The notes beneath the pieces are model-generated. The model made no database searches, was not told the origin of the DNA, and saw only the letters and a list, made by a program, of their open reading frames with translations. Positions 25,322 to 34,334 of a stretch of DNA of 48,320 nucleotides are shown piece by piece. Source of the DNA: Melioribacteraceae bacterium (GTDB lineage: Bacteria; Bacteroidota; Ignavibacteria; Ignavibacteriales; Melioribacteraceae); contig JALVFE010000002.1 of NCBI GenBank assembly GCA_027030245.1, positions 1 through 48,320 on the forward strand. Direction: 5' to 3'. The stretch's first letter is position 1; every line of letters starts with the position of its first letter. The translations under genes were made by a program, and so were the position numbers.

Positions 25322-25956
25322 ATCTGTTATTTGACGGTATTGTTATTGTGGGACTTTTCGCAATTTTCGGTGTCTCGCATTCGGTTCTTGCATCCAACGG
25401 GGTGAAACGCCGGATTTTAGAGCAGTTCGGAAATAAGATAGCTTTTTACAGATTGTTTTATAATTTATTTTCCACCGTTGTGTTCTTTGCTATTTATTAC
25501 TTCTCACCGAAACCGGATGTTTACATTTACGATTTGGATTATCCTTTCGATATAATAATCGTAATTTTACAGATTTTCGCCTTAATCGGATTTTTCTGGG
25601 CAGGCTCCTTTATCGACGTAAGAGAATTTCTGGGAATTAAACAAATACAACGGTATTTCAACGGAACTTACAATCCCGATGAATTGGACGAGCACCTTAC
25701 TTTCATTGTTGAAGGACCGTTTAAATATAGCCGGCACCCGATTTACTTTTTCTCCATTTTGTTTTTAGGACTTCGACCGCAAATGGATTTTTTCTATTTC
25801 GTGTTTTTTCTCTCAATGGTCGCTTACTTCATAATCGGTTCCAAATTCGAAGAAAAGAAACTTATAGAAAGATTCGGTGTAAGATACATTAACTATAAAA
25901 AAACCGTACCGGCAATTGTTCCATACAAAATTTTTAACACAAAATACGAAACTTAA
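25318..25956 (+). CDS. Membrane protein related to isoprenylcysteine carboxyl methyltransferase / NnrU
   Basis: 212 residues with five to six hydrophobic segments and the C-terminal block EGPFKYSRHPIYFFSILF, then SKFEEKKLIERFGVRYINYKKTVPAIVPY, the signature of the ICMT/PEMT membrane methyltransferase fold (RHP, E..L...FG..Y..Y...VP...P). The substrate is unknown; NnrU/MddA-like relatives are alternatives. It overlaps rpoN by four bases, which implies coupling. Confidence 0.8.
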   Translation: MNLLFDGIVIVGLFAIFGVSHSVLASNGVKRRILEQFGNKIAFYRLFYNLFSTVVFFAIYYFSPKPDVYIYDLDYPFDIIIVILQIFALIGFFWAGSFIDVREFLGIKQIQRYFNGTYNPDELDEHLTFIVEGPFKYSRHPIYFFSILFLGLRPQMDFFYFVFFLSMVAYFIIGSKFEEKKLIERFGVRYINYKKTVPAIVPYKIFNTKYET

Positions 25957-25959
25957 ATA

Positions 25960-27792
25960 ATGAACCCGATTAAACACTTCTTAATTTTACTGATTTTATT
26001 TCACGGTCTTACTTCCGCGCAAACCAAAAACAAAATACTTGCGAAAGCAGGCAACCGCGTGATAACCGAAAAGGAATTTATCGAACGTTTTGAATTTGTT
26101 CCGCAGCTTAACCGTAACCGGGCAAACACGGAAAAGAAAAAAGAAGAATTGCTCAAAACGATAATCGCCGAAAAACTTTTCGCTCAAGAAGCCGAAAGGG
26201 AACGGCTCGATACAACTGAAATAATGAAATATTCATTTCCGGCAATGGAAAAAATGTATATCAGAGATGCGCTTTACAAAAACGAAATCAAAAACAAAGT
26301 AGAAGTAAACCCGGCGAAAATAAAATCCGGGTTGAAAAAATATTATAAAGTTTTAAATGTAAATTACATTTATTCAAAGAACGAAAACGAAATCAAAGAA
26401 ATTTACGAAAAACTTCTTGCCGGAGCCGCTTTCGATAGTTTGTTGAACGGTCGCACCGAATCTTTCAATCAACCTTACAAAGTTGAATACGGTAAAATGA
26501 TGGAAGACGTTGAAGACACCCTTTACGCTTTGAAGCCCGGCGAATTTACCGCACCGGTTCAATCGCCCGACGGTTGGTACATTTTCAAATTGGAAAGCAT
26601 CGAGCAAAAGCAAATTCCCGCAAACAAATCTTTTACCGCTATTGAACGGGAAGTGGAAAAAATTGAAAAAGAAAGAACTGAAGACCGCGTTTATCAAAAT
26701 TACTACAGGAAATTTTTCGGGGACAAACAGGTTTCGGCAGACGGAACGATATTCTGGAGTTTAGTCGATAAACTTACAGCAGAACTTAAGAGAAACAAAA
26801 ACTTAAACGGCTTGAACGATGGCGATAAAATCGTTTTCGACTCGAATAATTTACAAAATATCGAGAAAGCTTTCGGAGCCGATTCGCTGAACATGCCTTT
26901 CATTAAATTTCCGGGTAAGCCCGTAAGCTTGCGTCAATTTTTACGCGAATTCATGTTCGAAGGATTTTATTCTTTTTCAACTGATGCAAAAACAATTGCT
27001 TCCCAGTTAAACTCGAGAGTAAAAAGATTCATCGAAATGGAGTTGCTTGCACGGGAAGGATTAAAAAAAGGATTGAATTCTTCTCCTTCGGCGAAACCGT
27101 ACATACAAATGTGGCGGGATAATTATTTGGCTCAATTATATAAACGGAAATTAATCCGCTCGGTCAACGTAACTGACGAAGAAGCAAAGGAAAAATATCT
27201 GCAAGAGAATAAAAAATTCAAACCGGTAAAAGAAGTAAATATTATCGAAATATTAACCGACAGCCTGGACGTAGTTGCGGAAATTTTGAAAAAACTGGAC
27301 GAAGGGGCGGACATCCGAGAGCTTGCAAGAATTCACACCAAAAGAAAATGGACAAAAGACAAAGGCGGTGAATTCGGATTTTTTCCGGTAACCATGTACG
27401 GCGACTTGGGAAGAATTGCCGGCGAATTGGAAATCGGGGAAATTTACGGTCCGCTTGAACTCAACGAAGGATATTCAATTTTCAAAGTAATCGGCAAGCG
27501 TGAACCCGAAATTCAATCACCGGAGTCTTTTGAAAAAGTTAAACAAAAAATAAAACAACAACTGAAAGTACAAAAAACGGAAAAATTATTAACTGAAAAA
27601 GCTGTTGAATTGGCAAAAAAATACGGCGTTTCGGCGGATTTTCAAACGCTTAAATCCGTAAAAGTTAATAATCTTAATATGTTGGTTTATAAATATTTCG
27701 GATTCGGAGGCAGAATACTTGCTTTCCCCGTTACTCCGCCGTTTTATAAATGGTACGATAAATTCAAATCCGGGGAAAAAGTTCTGCCCTAA
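25960..27792 (+). CDS. SurA/PpiC-type periplasmic peptidyl-prolyl isomerase with two parvulin domains
   Basis: 610 residues: signal peptide (about 1-20, ending TSAQ), an N-terminal chaperone helix region (NRVITEKEFIERFEFVPQLNR), a first parvulin-like domain (about 120-220; GKMMEDVEDTLYALKPGEFTAPVQSPDGWYIFKL) and a second, better conserved one (about 420-515; GGEFGFFPVTMYGDLGRIAGELEIGEIYGPLELNEGYSIFKVI). Such proteins fold outer-membrane barrels in the periplasm. It starts three bases after the previous stop; hslV follows. Confidence 0.88.
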   Translation: MNPIKHFLILLILFHGLTSAQTKNKILAKAGNRVITEKEFIERFEFVPQLNRNRANTEKKKEELLKTIIAEKLFAQEAERERLDTTEIMKYSFPAMEKMYIRDALYKNEIKNKVEVNPAKIKSGLKKYYKVLNVNYIYSKNENEIKEIYEKLLAGAAFDSLLNGRTESFNQPYKVEYGKMMEDVEDTLYALKPGEFTAPVQSPDGWYIFKLESIEQKQIPANKSFTAIEREVEKIEKERTEDRVYQNYYRKFFGDKQVSADGTIFWSLVDKLTAELKRNKNLNGLNDGDKIVFDSNNLQNIEKAFGADSLNMPFIKFPGKPVSLRQFLREFMFEGFYSFSTDAKTIASQLNSRVKRFIEMELLAREGLKKGLNSSPSAKPYIQMWRDNYLAQLYKRKLIRSVNVTDEEAKEKYLQENKKFKPVKEVNIIEILTDSLDVVAEILKKLDEGADIRELARIHTKRKWTKDKGGEFGFFPVTMYGDLGRIAGELEIGEIYGPLELNEGYSIFKVIGKREPEIQSPESFEKVKQKIKQQLKVQKTEKLLTEKAVELAKKYGVSADFQTLKSVKVNNLNMLVYKYFGFGGRILAFPVTPPFYKWYDKFKSGEKVLP

Positions 27793-27852
27793 TTTTTTGT
27801 AAGTTTGAACAAAGAATTAATTATTTTTCGGAAACAAATTTTAGAGGATAAA

Positions 27853-28395
27853 TTGAAAGAAAAAGTAAGATCCACGACGATTATAGGGTTGATTCATAAC
27901 GGCTCGGCGGCAATCGGCGGAGACGGACAGGTAACTCTTGGCAATACCGTCGTTAAGCACAATTCGGTTAAAATCCGGAAATTGCTAAACGGAAAAGTAC
28001 TTACCGGTTTTGCGGGTTCCGCGGCAGATGCCTTTACGCTCTTGGGCAGATTCGAAGAAAAACTGGAACAGTACAGCGGTAATGTTAGTCGCGCCGTTGT
28101 TGAATTGGCAAAAGATTGGCGAATGGATAAATATCTGCGCCGTTTGGAAGCAATGCTGGCTGTTGTTTCGGAAGACAAAACATTTATAGTTTCGGGAAAC
28201 GGAGATGTAATAGAACCGGACGATAACATAATCGCAATCGGTTCGGGTGGAATGTACGCGCTTGCCGCAGCTAAAATGCTGGTGAAATATTCCGACTTAA
28301 ATGCCGAAGAAATTGTTCGCGAAGCTTTAAAAACCGCAGCGGATATTTGTATTTATACCAACGATAAAATTAACGTTGAGACAATAACGAAATAA
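27853..28395 (+). CDS. hslV: ATP-dependent protease HslVU peptidase subunit
   Basis: 180 residues if translation starts at TTG 27853 (AGAGGA five bases upstream); a longer version from TTG 27805 (196 residues) has no ribosome site. Family features: [60 protein letters not shown] and [19 protein letters not shown]. The catalytic nucleophile should be the Thr after RS (Thr8 from the TTG start), so a propeptide of about seven residues must be removed, whereas most HslV proteins have only Met before the Thr. It forms a threonine-protease dodecamer with HslU; hslU follows within nine bases. Confidence 0.93.
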   Translation: MKEKVRSTTIIGLIHNGSAAIGGDGQVTLGNTVVKHNSVKIRKLLNGKVLTGFAGSAADAFTLLGRFEEKLEQYSGNVSRAVVELAKDWRMDKYLRRLEAMLAVVSEDKTFIVSGNGDVIEPDDNIIAIGSGGMYALAAAKMLVKYSDLNAEEIVREALKTAADICIYTNDKINVETITK

Positions 28396-28404
28396 GGTTT
28401 GAAC

Positions 28405-29769
28405 ATGAAAACTTATAAAATGGAAAATTTGACTCCAAGGCAAATTGTAAAAGAATTGAACAAATATATAATCGGGCAAGACGAAGCCAAACGCGCCGTT
28501 GCCATTGCTTTGCGTAACAGATGGCGAAGACAAATGGTTGACGAATCGATACGTGAAGAAATAATGCCGAATAATATAATTCTGATTGGACCGACAGGCG
28601 TAGGAAAAACCGAAATTGCAAGACGATTGGCAAAACTTACGGGCGCTCCGTTCTACAAGGTTGAAGCATCCAAATTTACCGAAGTAGGTTACGTCGGTAG
28701 AGACGTCGAATCGATGATAAGGGATTTAACCGACCTTGCCGTTAATATGGTTAAAGCGGAAAAAACCGAGTTGGTAAAAGAAAAGGCAAACAAACTTGCC
28801 GAAGAGAGAATACTCGATTTATTGATTCCGCCCGTTAAGCGTTCCGTTACTTCCGCAGGAGATAATTCCGAAGAAGTTCTCCAAAACGAAAAAACCCGTG
28901 AATGGATGAGAGAAAAGTTGCACAAAGGCGAGCTGGACGATAAGATGGTCGAATTTGATACCACGACCGGAGCCGTGGGAATGCAAGTTTTGGGACCTTT
29001 CGGAATGGACGACATGGGAATTAACATTCAAGAAATTGTAGGCAGCATAATGCCGAAAAAAAGAAAGAAGAGAAAAACAACGATTAAAGAAGCTAGGCGA
29101 ATCCTATCGCAAGAAGAAGCTCAAAAACTAATCGATATGGAAGAAGTCCAGAAAGAAGCCATCCGCAGGGTGCAAGATTCCGGTATTGTTTTTATCGATG
29201 AGATAGATAAAGTTGCAGGTTCCGATAAATCGAAAAGCGGACCCGATGTTTCGCGCGAAGGAGTTCAGAGGGATTTATTACCGATCGTGGAAGGTTCTAC
29301 CGTAAATACAAAATACGGTCCGGTTAAAACCGACCATATTTTATTTTTAGCTTCCGGCGCTTTCCATGTTGCCAAACCGTCTGATTTAATTCCGGAACTT
29401 CAAGGCCGTTTCCCGATAAGAGTCGAATTGAATAGTCTAACCGAAGAAGATTTTATTAAAATTCTTACTTTACCTGAAAACGCTTTGTTAAAACAATATG
29501 CGGCTTTGCTTAAAACCGAAGGCGTGGAAATTACATTTTCGGACGACGCCATCAGGGAAATTGCAAAAACCGCCACGCTGGTAAACGAAGAAGTTGAAAA
29601 TATCGGAGCGCGCCGCCTTCATACAATTTTAACTACTTTGCTCGAAGATATCTTATTTAACGTTCCGGATGAAATTCCTTCCGATAAAATTGAAGTAACG
29701 GGCGAGATGGTTAAAGAAAAATTGGATAAAATTGTGAAGAACCGCGATTTGAGTAAATATATTCTGTAA
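28405..29769 (+). CDS. hslU: HslVU ATPase/unfoldase subunit
   Basis: 454 residues from ATG 28405; a TTG two codons upstream is in frame but AAGG spacing favours the ATG. Signatures: [34 protein letters not shown], Walker [10 protein letters not shown], the Clp/Hsp100 pore motif [10 protein letters not shown], Walker [22 protein letters not shown] and the C-terminal NIGARRLHT sensor. The I domain (about 120-240) is present. It unfolds proteins and feeds them to HslV. It is the last gene of the rpoN-hslU run, closed by a strong hairpin. Confidence 0.97.
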   Translation: MKTYKMENLTPRQIVKELNKYIIGQDEAKRAVAIALRNRWRRQMVDESIREEIMPNNIILIGPTGVGKTEIARRLAKLTGAPFYKVEASKFTEVGYVGRDVESMIRDLTDLAVNMVKAEKTELVKEKANKLAEERILDLLIPPVKRSVTSAGDNSEEVLQNEKTREWMREKLHKGELDDKMVEFDTTTGAVGMQVLGPFGMDDMGINIQEIVGSIMPKKRKKRKTTIKEARRILSQEEAQKLIDMEEVQKEAIRRVQDSGIVFIDEIDKVAGSDKSKSGPDVSREGVQRDLLPIVEGSTVNTKYGPVKTDHILFLASGAFHVAKPSDLIPELQGRFPIRVELNSLTEEDFIKILTLPENALLKQYAALLKTEGVEITFSDDAIREIAKTATLVNEEVENIGARRLHTILTTLLEDILFNVPDEIPSDKIEVTGEMVKEKLDKIVKNRDLSKYIL

Positions 29770-29812
29770 ATTTGTACAACGAAACTTATTGTTAAAAATC
29801 AACAACGAAATG

Positions 29813-29842
29813 AAAAAACCGGGCATTATAACCCGGTTTTTT
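29813..29842. terminator. Bidirectional intrinsic terminator between hslU and dps
   Basis: AAAAAACCGGG, an 8-base loop and CCCGGTTTTTT form a perfect 11-bp stem with T-runs on both strands. It ends the hslU transcript (+) and the dps transcript (-). Confidence 0.92.
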
Positions 29843-29844
29843 GT

Positions 29845-30285
29845 TTAATAATTGCTTTTCAACATCCAAACCGCTTTTTCAAGCCATTGAACGAAATCGT
29901 CTGCCATGTTTACGGTAGTATTATCTTTTTCAATTCCGGCTAAATCGGAAGTATGACGTAATTCATTTGCCAAATACTCGAAATCTTTAATTAAACCGTT
30001 AACAACATCTTCCGTAGTGAAAGTGTTTTTCTCTTCTTCTTTGATAGCGGAATTTTCCAAATAATCTTTCATTGTGTTGAACGGCTTACCACCGAGTTGA
30101 AGAATTCTTTCGGCTATATCATCATATTGAACCGCGAAAAAACTGTAATATTCTTCGGTAACCCTGTGAATCTCGAAAAATTGCGGACCTTGAATATTCC
30201 AATGGTAGTTATGTAATTTAACGTACAATACCTGCACGTCGGAAAGGTTTTTGTTAAGCTGAGCGATTAATTTGTTTTCACCCAT
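29845..30285 (-). CDS. dps: Dps-family ferritin-like DNA-protection protein
   Basis: 146 residues. The dinuclear-iron motif of Dps is clear: LHNYHWNIQGPQFFEIHRVTEE followed by FFAVQYDDIAERILQLGG. The C-terminal helix EKAVWMLKSNY completes the four-helix bundle. It stores iron with peroxide as oxidant and shields DNA. GGAGAACG precedes the ATG. The palindrome TAATAATTATTA lies about 50 bases upstream, as it does at perR, so it is probably PerR-controlled. Confidence 0.93.
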   Translation of the reverse strand: MGENKLIAQLNKNLSDVQVLYVKLHNYHWNIQGPQFFEIHRVTEEYYSFFAVQYDDIAERILQLGGKPFNTMKDYLENSAIKEEEKNTFTTEDVVNGLIKDFEYLANELRHTSDLAGIEKDNTTVNMADDFVQWLEKAVWMLKSNY

Positions 30286-30332
30286 TTTCGTTCTCCTATT
30301 AAATTAGTTATTAAATATTATTTGCTATTAAG

Positions 30333-30344
30333 TAATAATTATTA
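30333..30344 (-). promoter_or_regulatory. Probable PerR/Fur-family box upstream of dps
   Basis: Perfect palindrome TAATAATTATTA, the same 12 bases as upstream of the PerR-like gene. It is close to the PerR consensus of AT-rich inverted repeats. Confidence 0.6.
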
Positions 30345-30367
30345 TTGATTATGTACAAAAAAAATGA

Positions 30368-30491
30368 GGCTGTCTCCAACCCGTCATGCTTTCCCTAATA
30401 CTTTCGGGATCAGCATCTAATATTTTGAAAAAAGCTTAAAAATAGATCCCGAAACAAGTTCGGGATGACGATTTTTAAATTTGAGACAGCC
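30368..30491. repeat. MITE-like element with GGCTGTCTC / GAGACAGCC ends
   Basis: A 124-bp unit bounded by inverted repeats (30368-30376 and 30483-30491; 11 of 12 bases match if extended). Inside is a copy of the dispersed GTCATGCT...ATGAC palindrome family (30383-30470). It lies between dps and the peroxiredoxin gene and carries no gene. Confidence 0.7.
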
Positions 30492-30525
30492 CAAAAAATC
30501 ACCCGCAAAAATTGCGGAGTATTAA

Positions 30526-31173
30526 TTAAATGCTTTTCTTGCTGAAGTACCAGTCAACGTAATCGTAACCTTCGCTTGCTCTCTTTTCGGCTTCTTCTTG
30601 AGTTGCCGGCGGAGGAACGATAACTTTGTCGCCCGGATGCCAATTTTCCGGAGTAGCAACGCCGAATTTATCGCTTGTTTGAAGCGCTTCTACAACTCTA
30701 AGAATTTCATCGATACTTCTACCGTTTGTTAACGGATAATAAACCATTGCGCGTAAAATTCCTTTGTCGTCAATAACGAATACCGCTCTAACCGTAGAAG
30801 TATCCGCCGCCCCGGGATGAACCATTCCGTATAAAGTTGCTACTTTCATATCCAAATCGGCAATAACCGGGAAAGGAATTTCGACATCGAATTTTTCTTT
30901 AATATTTCTCACCCATGCCAAATGCGAATAAATACTGTCAATACTCAAACCGATTACTTGAGTGTTCAATTTCTTGAATTCATCGAATTTCTTAGCAAAA
31001 GCAATAAATTCCGTTGTGCATACTGGCGTAAAATCCGCCGGATGCGAAAACAATACAACCCATTGACCTTTGTAATCTGACAATTTAATTTCACCGTGAG
31101 TTGTTTTTGCTGTAAACTCCGGTGCCGGTTCATTTAATCTTGGCAAAGAAACAACTTGAGCTTGTTCTTCCAT
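30526..31173 (-). CDS. Peroxiredoxin (Prx6-like)
   Basis: 215 residues. The peroxidatic cysteine lies in [18 protein letters not shown], with the Prx6-type C-terminal extension ([36 protein letters not shown]). It reduces hydrogen and organic peroxides. No second cysteine is visible after the peroxidatic one, which fits a 1-Cys enzyme. The gene lies 61 bases downstream of the PerR-like gene on the same strand, so co-transcription is likely. Confidence 0.94.
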   Translation of the reverse strand: MEEQAQVVSLPRLNEPAPEFTAKTTHGEIKLSDYKGQWVVLFSHPADFTPVCTTEFIAFAKKFDEFKKLNTQVIGLSIDSIYSHLAWVRNIKEKFDVEIPFPVIADLDMKVATLYGMVHPGAADTSTVRAVFVIDDKGILRAMVYYPLTNGRSIDEILRVVEALQTSDKFGVATPENWHPGDKVIVPPPATQEEAEKRASEGYDYVDWYFSKKSI

Positions 31174-31234
31174 TTCTTCGTTTCTCCTATTTTTGTTTTT
31201 GTTTGTTAATTAATCAGTTTATCTAAAATAAGGG

Positions 31235-31675
31235 TTAATTCGATTCTTTTGCACGGCATTCGGAACAAATAACATTAAAGTGAATGCTGTAATCCAAAAG
31301 TTCGTTCCCTTGTAAAATATGCTCCGGTATTTTAATGGAATTTAATTCCGGATCCATCACATCAATTATTTTATTACACCTTACGCAAACCACGTGATGA
31401 TGCGGTTCGGTAATCGGATCGTAACGGACGGAATTATGCAACGGAGTAACGACAGAAACAATTCCGTGTTTTTCGAATGTTTCGAGCGTTTTATAAACCG
31501 TAGCCAATGAAATCGTCGGATGTTCCGCTTTTATTTTTTTATATATGTCTTCCGGTCTGGGATGAGACTTATCATCCATTAAGGCTTTAAAGATGGAAAG
31601 CCTTTGCGGAGTTACGCTAAGTCCCAAAGTCCGGCATTTTTGTACGAAATTTTCTATTGCTGCTTGAGTTGTCAT
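31235..31675 (-). CDS. perR: Fur-family regulator, PerR-like
   Basis: 146 residues: winged helix (LSVTPQRLSIFKALMDDKSHPRPEDIYKKIKAEHPTISLATVYKTLE) and metal/dimer domain with two CxxC zinc pairs (CVRC and CSEC). The residues that PerR uses to hold its peroxide-sensing metal have clear counterparts: His in SHPRPEDIY, Asp in RYDPITEPHHHVV, the His cluster itself, and Asp rather than Glu in KIIDVMDPE. That Asp favours PerR over Fur. Neighbours are a peroxiredoxin and Dps, the classic PerR targets. Its own promoter contains the same palindrome as dps, implying autoregulation. Confidence 0.88.
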   Translation of the reverse strand: MTTQAAIENFVQKCRTLGLSVTPQRLSIFKALMDDKSHPRPEDIYKKIKAEHPTISLATVYKTLETFEKHGIVSVVTPLHNSVRYDPITEPHHHVVCVRCNKIIDVMDPELNSIKIPEHILQGNELLDYSIHFNVICSECRAKESN

Positions 31676-31693
31676 TCCACAACCATTATTAAT

Positions 31694-31705
31694 TAATAAT
31701 TATTA
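31694..31705 (-). promoter_or_regulatory. Probable PerR box upstream of perR
   Basis: Perfect palindrome TAATAATTATTA, immediately downstream of the -10 element, where a bound repressor would block initiation. It is identical to the site at 30333-30344. Confidence 0.65.
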
Positions 31706-31709
31706 TCCA

Positions 31710-31738
31710 ATAATAATGATAATCGAAGAAAAAGTCAA
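31710..31738 (-). promoter_or_regulatory. perR promoter
   Basis: On the - strand TTGACT (31733-31738) and TATTAT (31710-31715) are separated by 17 bases. A further inverted pair ATTATC / GATAAT spans the -10. Confidence 0.6.
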
Positions 31739-31795
31739 GTTTTAAAGCAACTTTTTCTAATTTAAAACATCTCTAAAACAAAAGAACGGTAAGAT

Positions 31796-32320
31796 TTGGA
31801 TAAAAATTCGCAAAAAATAGTTCATTTTACCATCATTTATAACAAATTTAAGCGAAAAGTATACAACTATACTTTAAGAATGGTTTCAGACAAGAATTTA
31901 TGCGAAGATATCGTTCAAAACGTATTTATGAAGCTTTTTGAAAATCTAGATTCGATAAGAAATAAAAACGGAATAAACAGTTGGATTTTTACGACTACAA
32001 GAAACGAGATTTACGGTTTTTTCAGAGAAAAGAAAATTAAAACCGACCGGCACGGAAAAGATAACTTGGAAAATATTTCTCAACCGTCAAAACTCGATTT
32101 GCTTTCAAGTTACGACATGAAAGAATTGAAAGAATTAATTCTTTCGGAATTGGATCAAATGCCCGCCGAACAAAAAGAAGTATACTTGTTAAAAGAATAC
32201 GGCGGTCTTTCGTACAAAGAAATTGCAGGAATTTTAGGAATTGAAGTAAGTTTGGTTAAAAGCAGACTTTATAAAGTGCGTCAAAAATTAATTAACCAAA
32301 TAGGTAATCTTATACTTTAG
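31796..32320 (+). CDS. ECF-type RNA polymerase sigma factor
   Basis: 174 residues starting at TTG 31796; the first ATG would remove part of sigma region 2, so the TTG start is preferred. Region 2 is FKRKVYNYTLRMVSDKNLCEDIVQNVFMKLFENL..NGINSWIFTTTRNEIYGFFRE; region 4 is MPAEQKEVYLLKEYGGLSYKEIAGILGIEVSLVKSRLYKVRQKL. It is followed by its probable anti-sigma factor, 12 bases downstream. The signal that releases it is unknown. Confidence 0.9.
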   Translation: MDKNSQKIVHFTIIYNKFKRKVYNYTLRMVSDKNLCEDIVQNVFMKLFENLDSIRNKNGINSWIFTTTRNEIYGFFREKKIKTDRHGKDNLENISQPSKLDLLSSYDMKELKELILSELDQMPAEQKEVYLLKEYGGLSYKEIAGILGIEVSLVKSRLYKVRQKLINQIGNLIL

Positions 32321-32332
32321 TAAAAAACAACA

Positions 32333-32809
32333 ATGGCAAATAAAATGAACCAGGAAAAAATATTTTCGATAATCGACGAATATTTCGACGGCGAACTGAC
32401 GAAGGAAGAGGAAATCTATTTGTTCACACAACTTTCCCGGAACGAAAAAGCCCGCGATTATTTCAAACGCAACAATGCGTTGAAAACGGCGCTACAATCT
32501 TCGGTTGAAGATTTCCCGGAAAACTTGGAGGTGAAAATTCTCAACTCTGTTTCCGGAACCAAGGGAATTAACGAAAATTATATTAAAAAATATCTGCCTG
32601 CCGGCGTTTTTGCTTTGCTCGCACTAATTCTTTCGCTTGTTTCGTTTTTCCTTTATTCACAAACCACAACTTACAAGGAAAAATTAGATGAGACGATTTG
32701 GCAGGTAAATCAACAGCAAAAAATGATACAACTTCTGTTTAACAGTCTGCCCACAACAGAAGTGAAGGGGCGACTAAAAAACCAGGTGATTGTAACACCA
32801 AAAATGTGA
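32333..32809 (+). CDS. Probable membrane anti-sigma factor
   Basis: 158 residues: an N-terminal helical domain (IIDEYFDGELTKEEEIYLFTQLSRNEKARDYFKRN) typical of anti-sigma factors but lacking the HxxxCxxC zinc motif, one transmembrane helix (about 86-107; LPAGVFALLALILSLVSFFLYS) and a short periplasmic tail with a coiled region. ATG 32333 is used; ATG 32345 is an alternative. It sits between the ECF sigma gene and a TonB-C lipoprotein gene in one operon. Confidence 0.78.
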   Translation: MANKMNQEKIFSIIDEYFDGELTKEEEIYLFTQLSRNEKARDYFKRNNALKTALQSSVEDFPENLEVKILNSVSGTKGINENYIKKYLPAGVFALLALILSLVSFFLYSQTTTYKEKLDETIWQVNQQQKMIQLLFNSLPTTEVKGRLKNQVIVTPKM

Positions 32810-32817
32810 GGTAAAAA

Positions 32818-33618
32818 ATGAAAAGGTATTTTATTGTTTTAATCTTAATACTAACCGTATTTTCTTGCGAAAGGAAAAAGGATTTTGAAATAATTAAACC
32901 AGTACAAACGAATTATCCTTTTGTTAACGGTTTACATTTTGCGGATAAAAACCAGGAACCGGAAGTTGATTCTTTAATTAATAAAATTAGAAAAATATTA
33001 AACGAAGATTTTGATCATACCGACAAAAGACCCGTAATGTTCGATTATGTTCTGTATGTAAATCCAAACGGGAAAATTGAAAAAATCGTTGTGCTGGAAA
33101 GCTTATCGGATAAGGTTGACAACCTGGTTGCCCAGACTGTTAAAAAATGGAAATTGCAACCACTCTTGGAAAAAAAACCTATCGGTTCCAGAACGGAACT
33201 TAAATTCGGGTTTGTCAAATCAGGAGATAAATATAAACTCTTCATCGATTACAGGAATCCGCTTATGCGATACGTAAACCTTCCGAACGATACTTATCAA
33301 ATTTCTGCCGAACAAATGCCCGAACCCGTAGGTGGATTAAAAGCCATTCAAGAAAAAGTTGTTTATCCAGAATTGGCAAGAAAAGCCGGAATAGAAGGCA
33401 GGGTTTTCGTAAAAGCATATATTAATGAAAAAGGTATCGTGGAAAAAACAGAAATATTAAAAGGAATAGGAGCAGGTTGCGACGAAGCCGCGATGAAAGC
33501 GGTAAAAGAAACAAAGTTTATTCCCGCGAAACAGCGAGGAAAACCCTTGAAAGTGCAGGTTTCGGTTCCAATATTATTTAAACTCTCAAACGGGGAAGAA
33601 AGCAAAAAGAAAAATTAA
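32818..33618 (+). CDS. Lipoprotein with two TonB C-terminal-like domains
   Basis: 266 residues with a lipobox VFSC (Cys17) instead of the usual TonB inner-membrane helix. Residues about 75-145 (YVLYVNPNGKIEKIVVLESLSDKVDNLVAQTVKKWKLQP) and about 165-255 (YPELARKAGIEGRVFVKAYINEKGIVEKTEILKGIGAGCDEAAMKAVKETKFIPA) both look like TonB_C domains; the second is the better match. No proline-rich linker is present. It may be a periplasmic or outer-membrane TonB-like adaptor rather than an energy transducer. It lies 9 bases after the anti-sigma gene and ends the operon at a strong hairpin. Confidence 0.8.
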   Translation: MKRYFIVLILILTVFSCERKKDFEIIKPVQTNYPFVNGLHFADKNQEPEVDSLINKIRKILNEDFDHTDKRPVMFDYVLYVNPNGKIEKIVVLESLSDKVDNLVAQTVKKWKLQPLLEKKPIGSRTELKFGFVKSGDKYKLFIDYRNPLMRYVNLPNDTYQISAEQMPEPVGGLKAIQEKVVYPELARKAGIEGRVFVKAYINEKGIVEKTEILKGIGAGCDEAAMKAVKETKFIPAKQRGKPLKVQVSVPILFKLSNGEESKKKN

Positions 33619-33642
33619 CACATCTCCCTTCGATGCAAAATT

Positions 33643-33673
33643 AAAACCGCTACAATTCCGTTGTGGCGGTTTT
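33643..33673. terminator. Bidirectional terminator overlapping the methyltransferase stop
   Basis: AAAACCGCTACAA and TTGTGGCGGTTTT pair over 13 bp with one G-T pair and a TTCCG loop. It ends the ECF operon (+) and overlaps the last codons of the methyltransferase gene (-). Confidence 0.85.
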
Positions 33674-34261
33674 CACTCCCACATAACGGATTACGCTTGC
33701 TTTACCTTTGTGTCCGGCGCTCTCTTCCAACTCAACAATATATTTGCCGAATTTTTCAATATCCAAATCTTGAAAATCGGTGTAAACATCTTCCAGCGAA
33801 TATAATAAATCTATGTTGCGCGGACCGCCGGTTCCGTATTTCAACTGATCTTTATCGAACACTTCCATTATAATCCTTCCGCCCGCCTTTAGCGAACCGA
33901 TCGCTTTACCGTGAACTTTTTTTCTCAATTCTTCGGGCAAATGCAAAAAAACTATTACAACCAAATCATAATAATTTTCGCGGGGAGAGAAGTTTTCCAG
34001 GTTTTCAAGAGTATAATTTATTTCCACATTGTTTTTCTCGGCAAGGGCAAGCGCTTTTTTACGTCCTTCTGCGCTGTAATCCACGGCATCAACTTGCCAA
34101 CCGAGTTTTGCCGCGTAAACCGAATTGCGTCCTTCACCTTCACCCAAGAATAAAGCTTTGCCCGGCGCAAGTTTATCTATTTCTTCTTTGAAGAATGTGT
34201 TCGGCTCGGTTCCGTAGAAATACTCATCTGCCGAGAACCTTTCGTCCCAAAAGTTTTTCAT
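33650..34261 (-). CDS. Class I SAM-dependent methyltransferase (TehB-like)
   Basis: 203 residues with motif I ALFLGEGEGRNSVYAAKLGWQVDAVDYSAEG (Gly-rich loop and acidic residue after strand 2), motif post-I AEKNNVEINYTLENL, and YDLVVIVFLHLPEELRKKVHGKAIGSLKAGGRIIMEVF. The FWDERFSADEYFYGTEPNTFF start is typical of the tellurite-resistance/thiopurine-like methyltransferase group. The substrate is unknown. Single gene. Confidence 0.88.
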   Translation of the reverse strand: MKNFWDERFSADEYFYGTEPNTFFKEEIDKLAPGKALFLGEGEGRNSVYAAKLGWQVDAVDYSAEGRKKALALAEKNNVEINYTLENLENFSPRENYYDLVVIVFLHLPEELRKKVHGKAIGSLKAGGRIIMEVFDKDQLKYGTGGPRNIDLLYSLEDVYTDFQDLDIEKFGKYIVELEESAGHKGKASVIRYVGVKTATTEL

Positions 34262-34334
34262 TTTTTAAACGGATTTCTAAATGGATTTTTTAAGATAAAT
34301 AAAAGATTCAAAACTAAACAACAACGGTAAAAAA

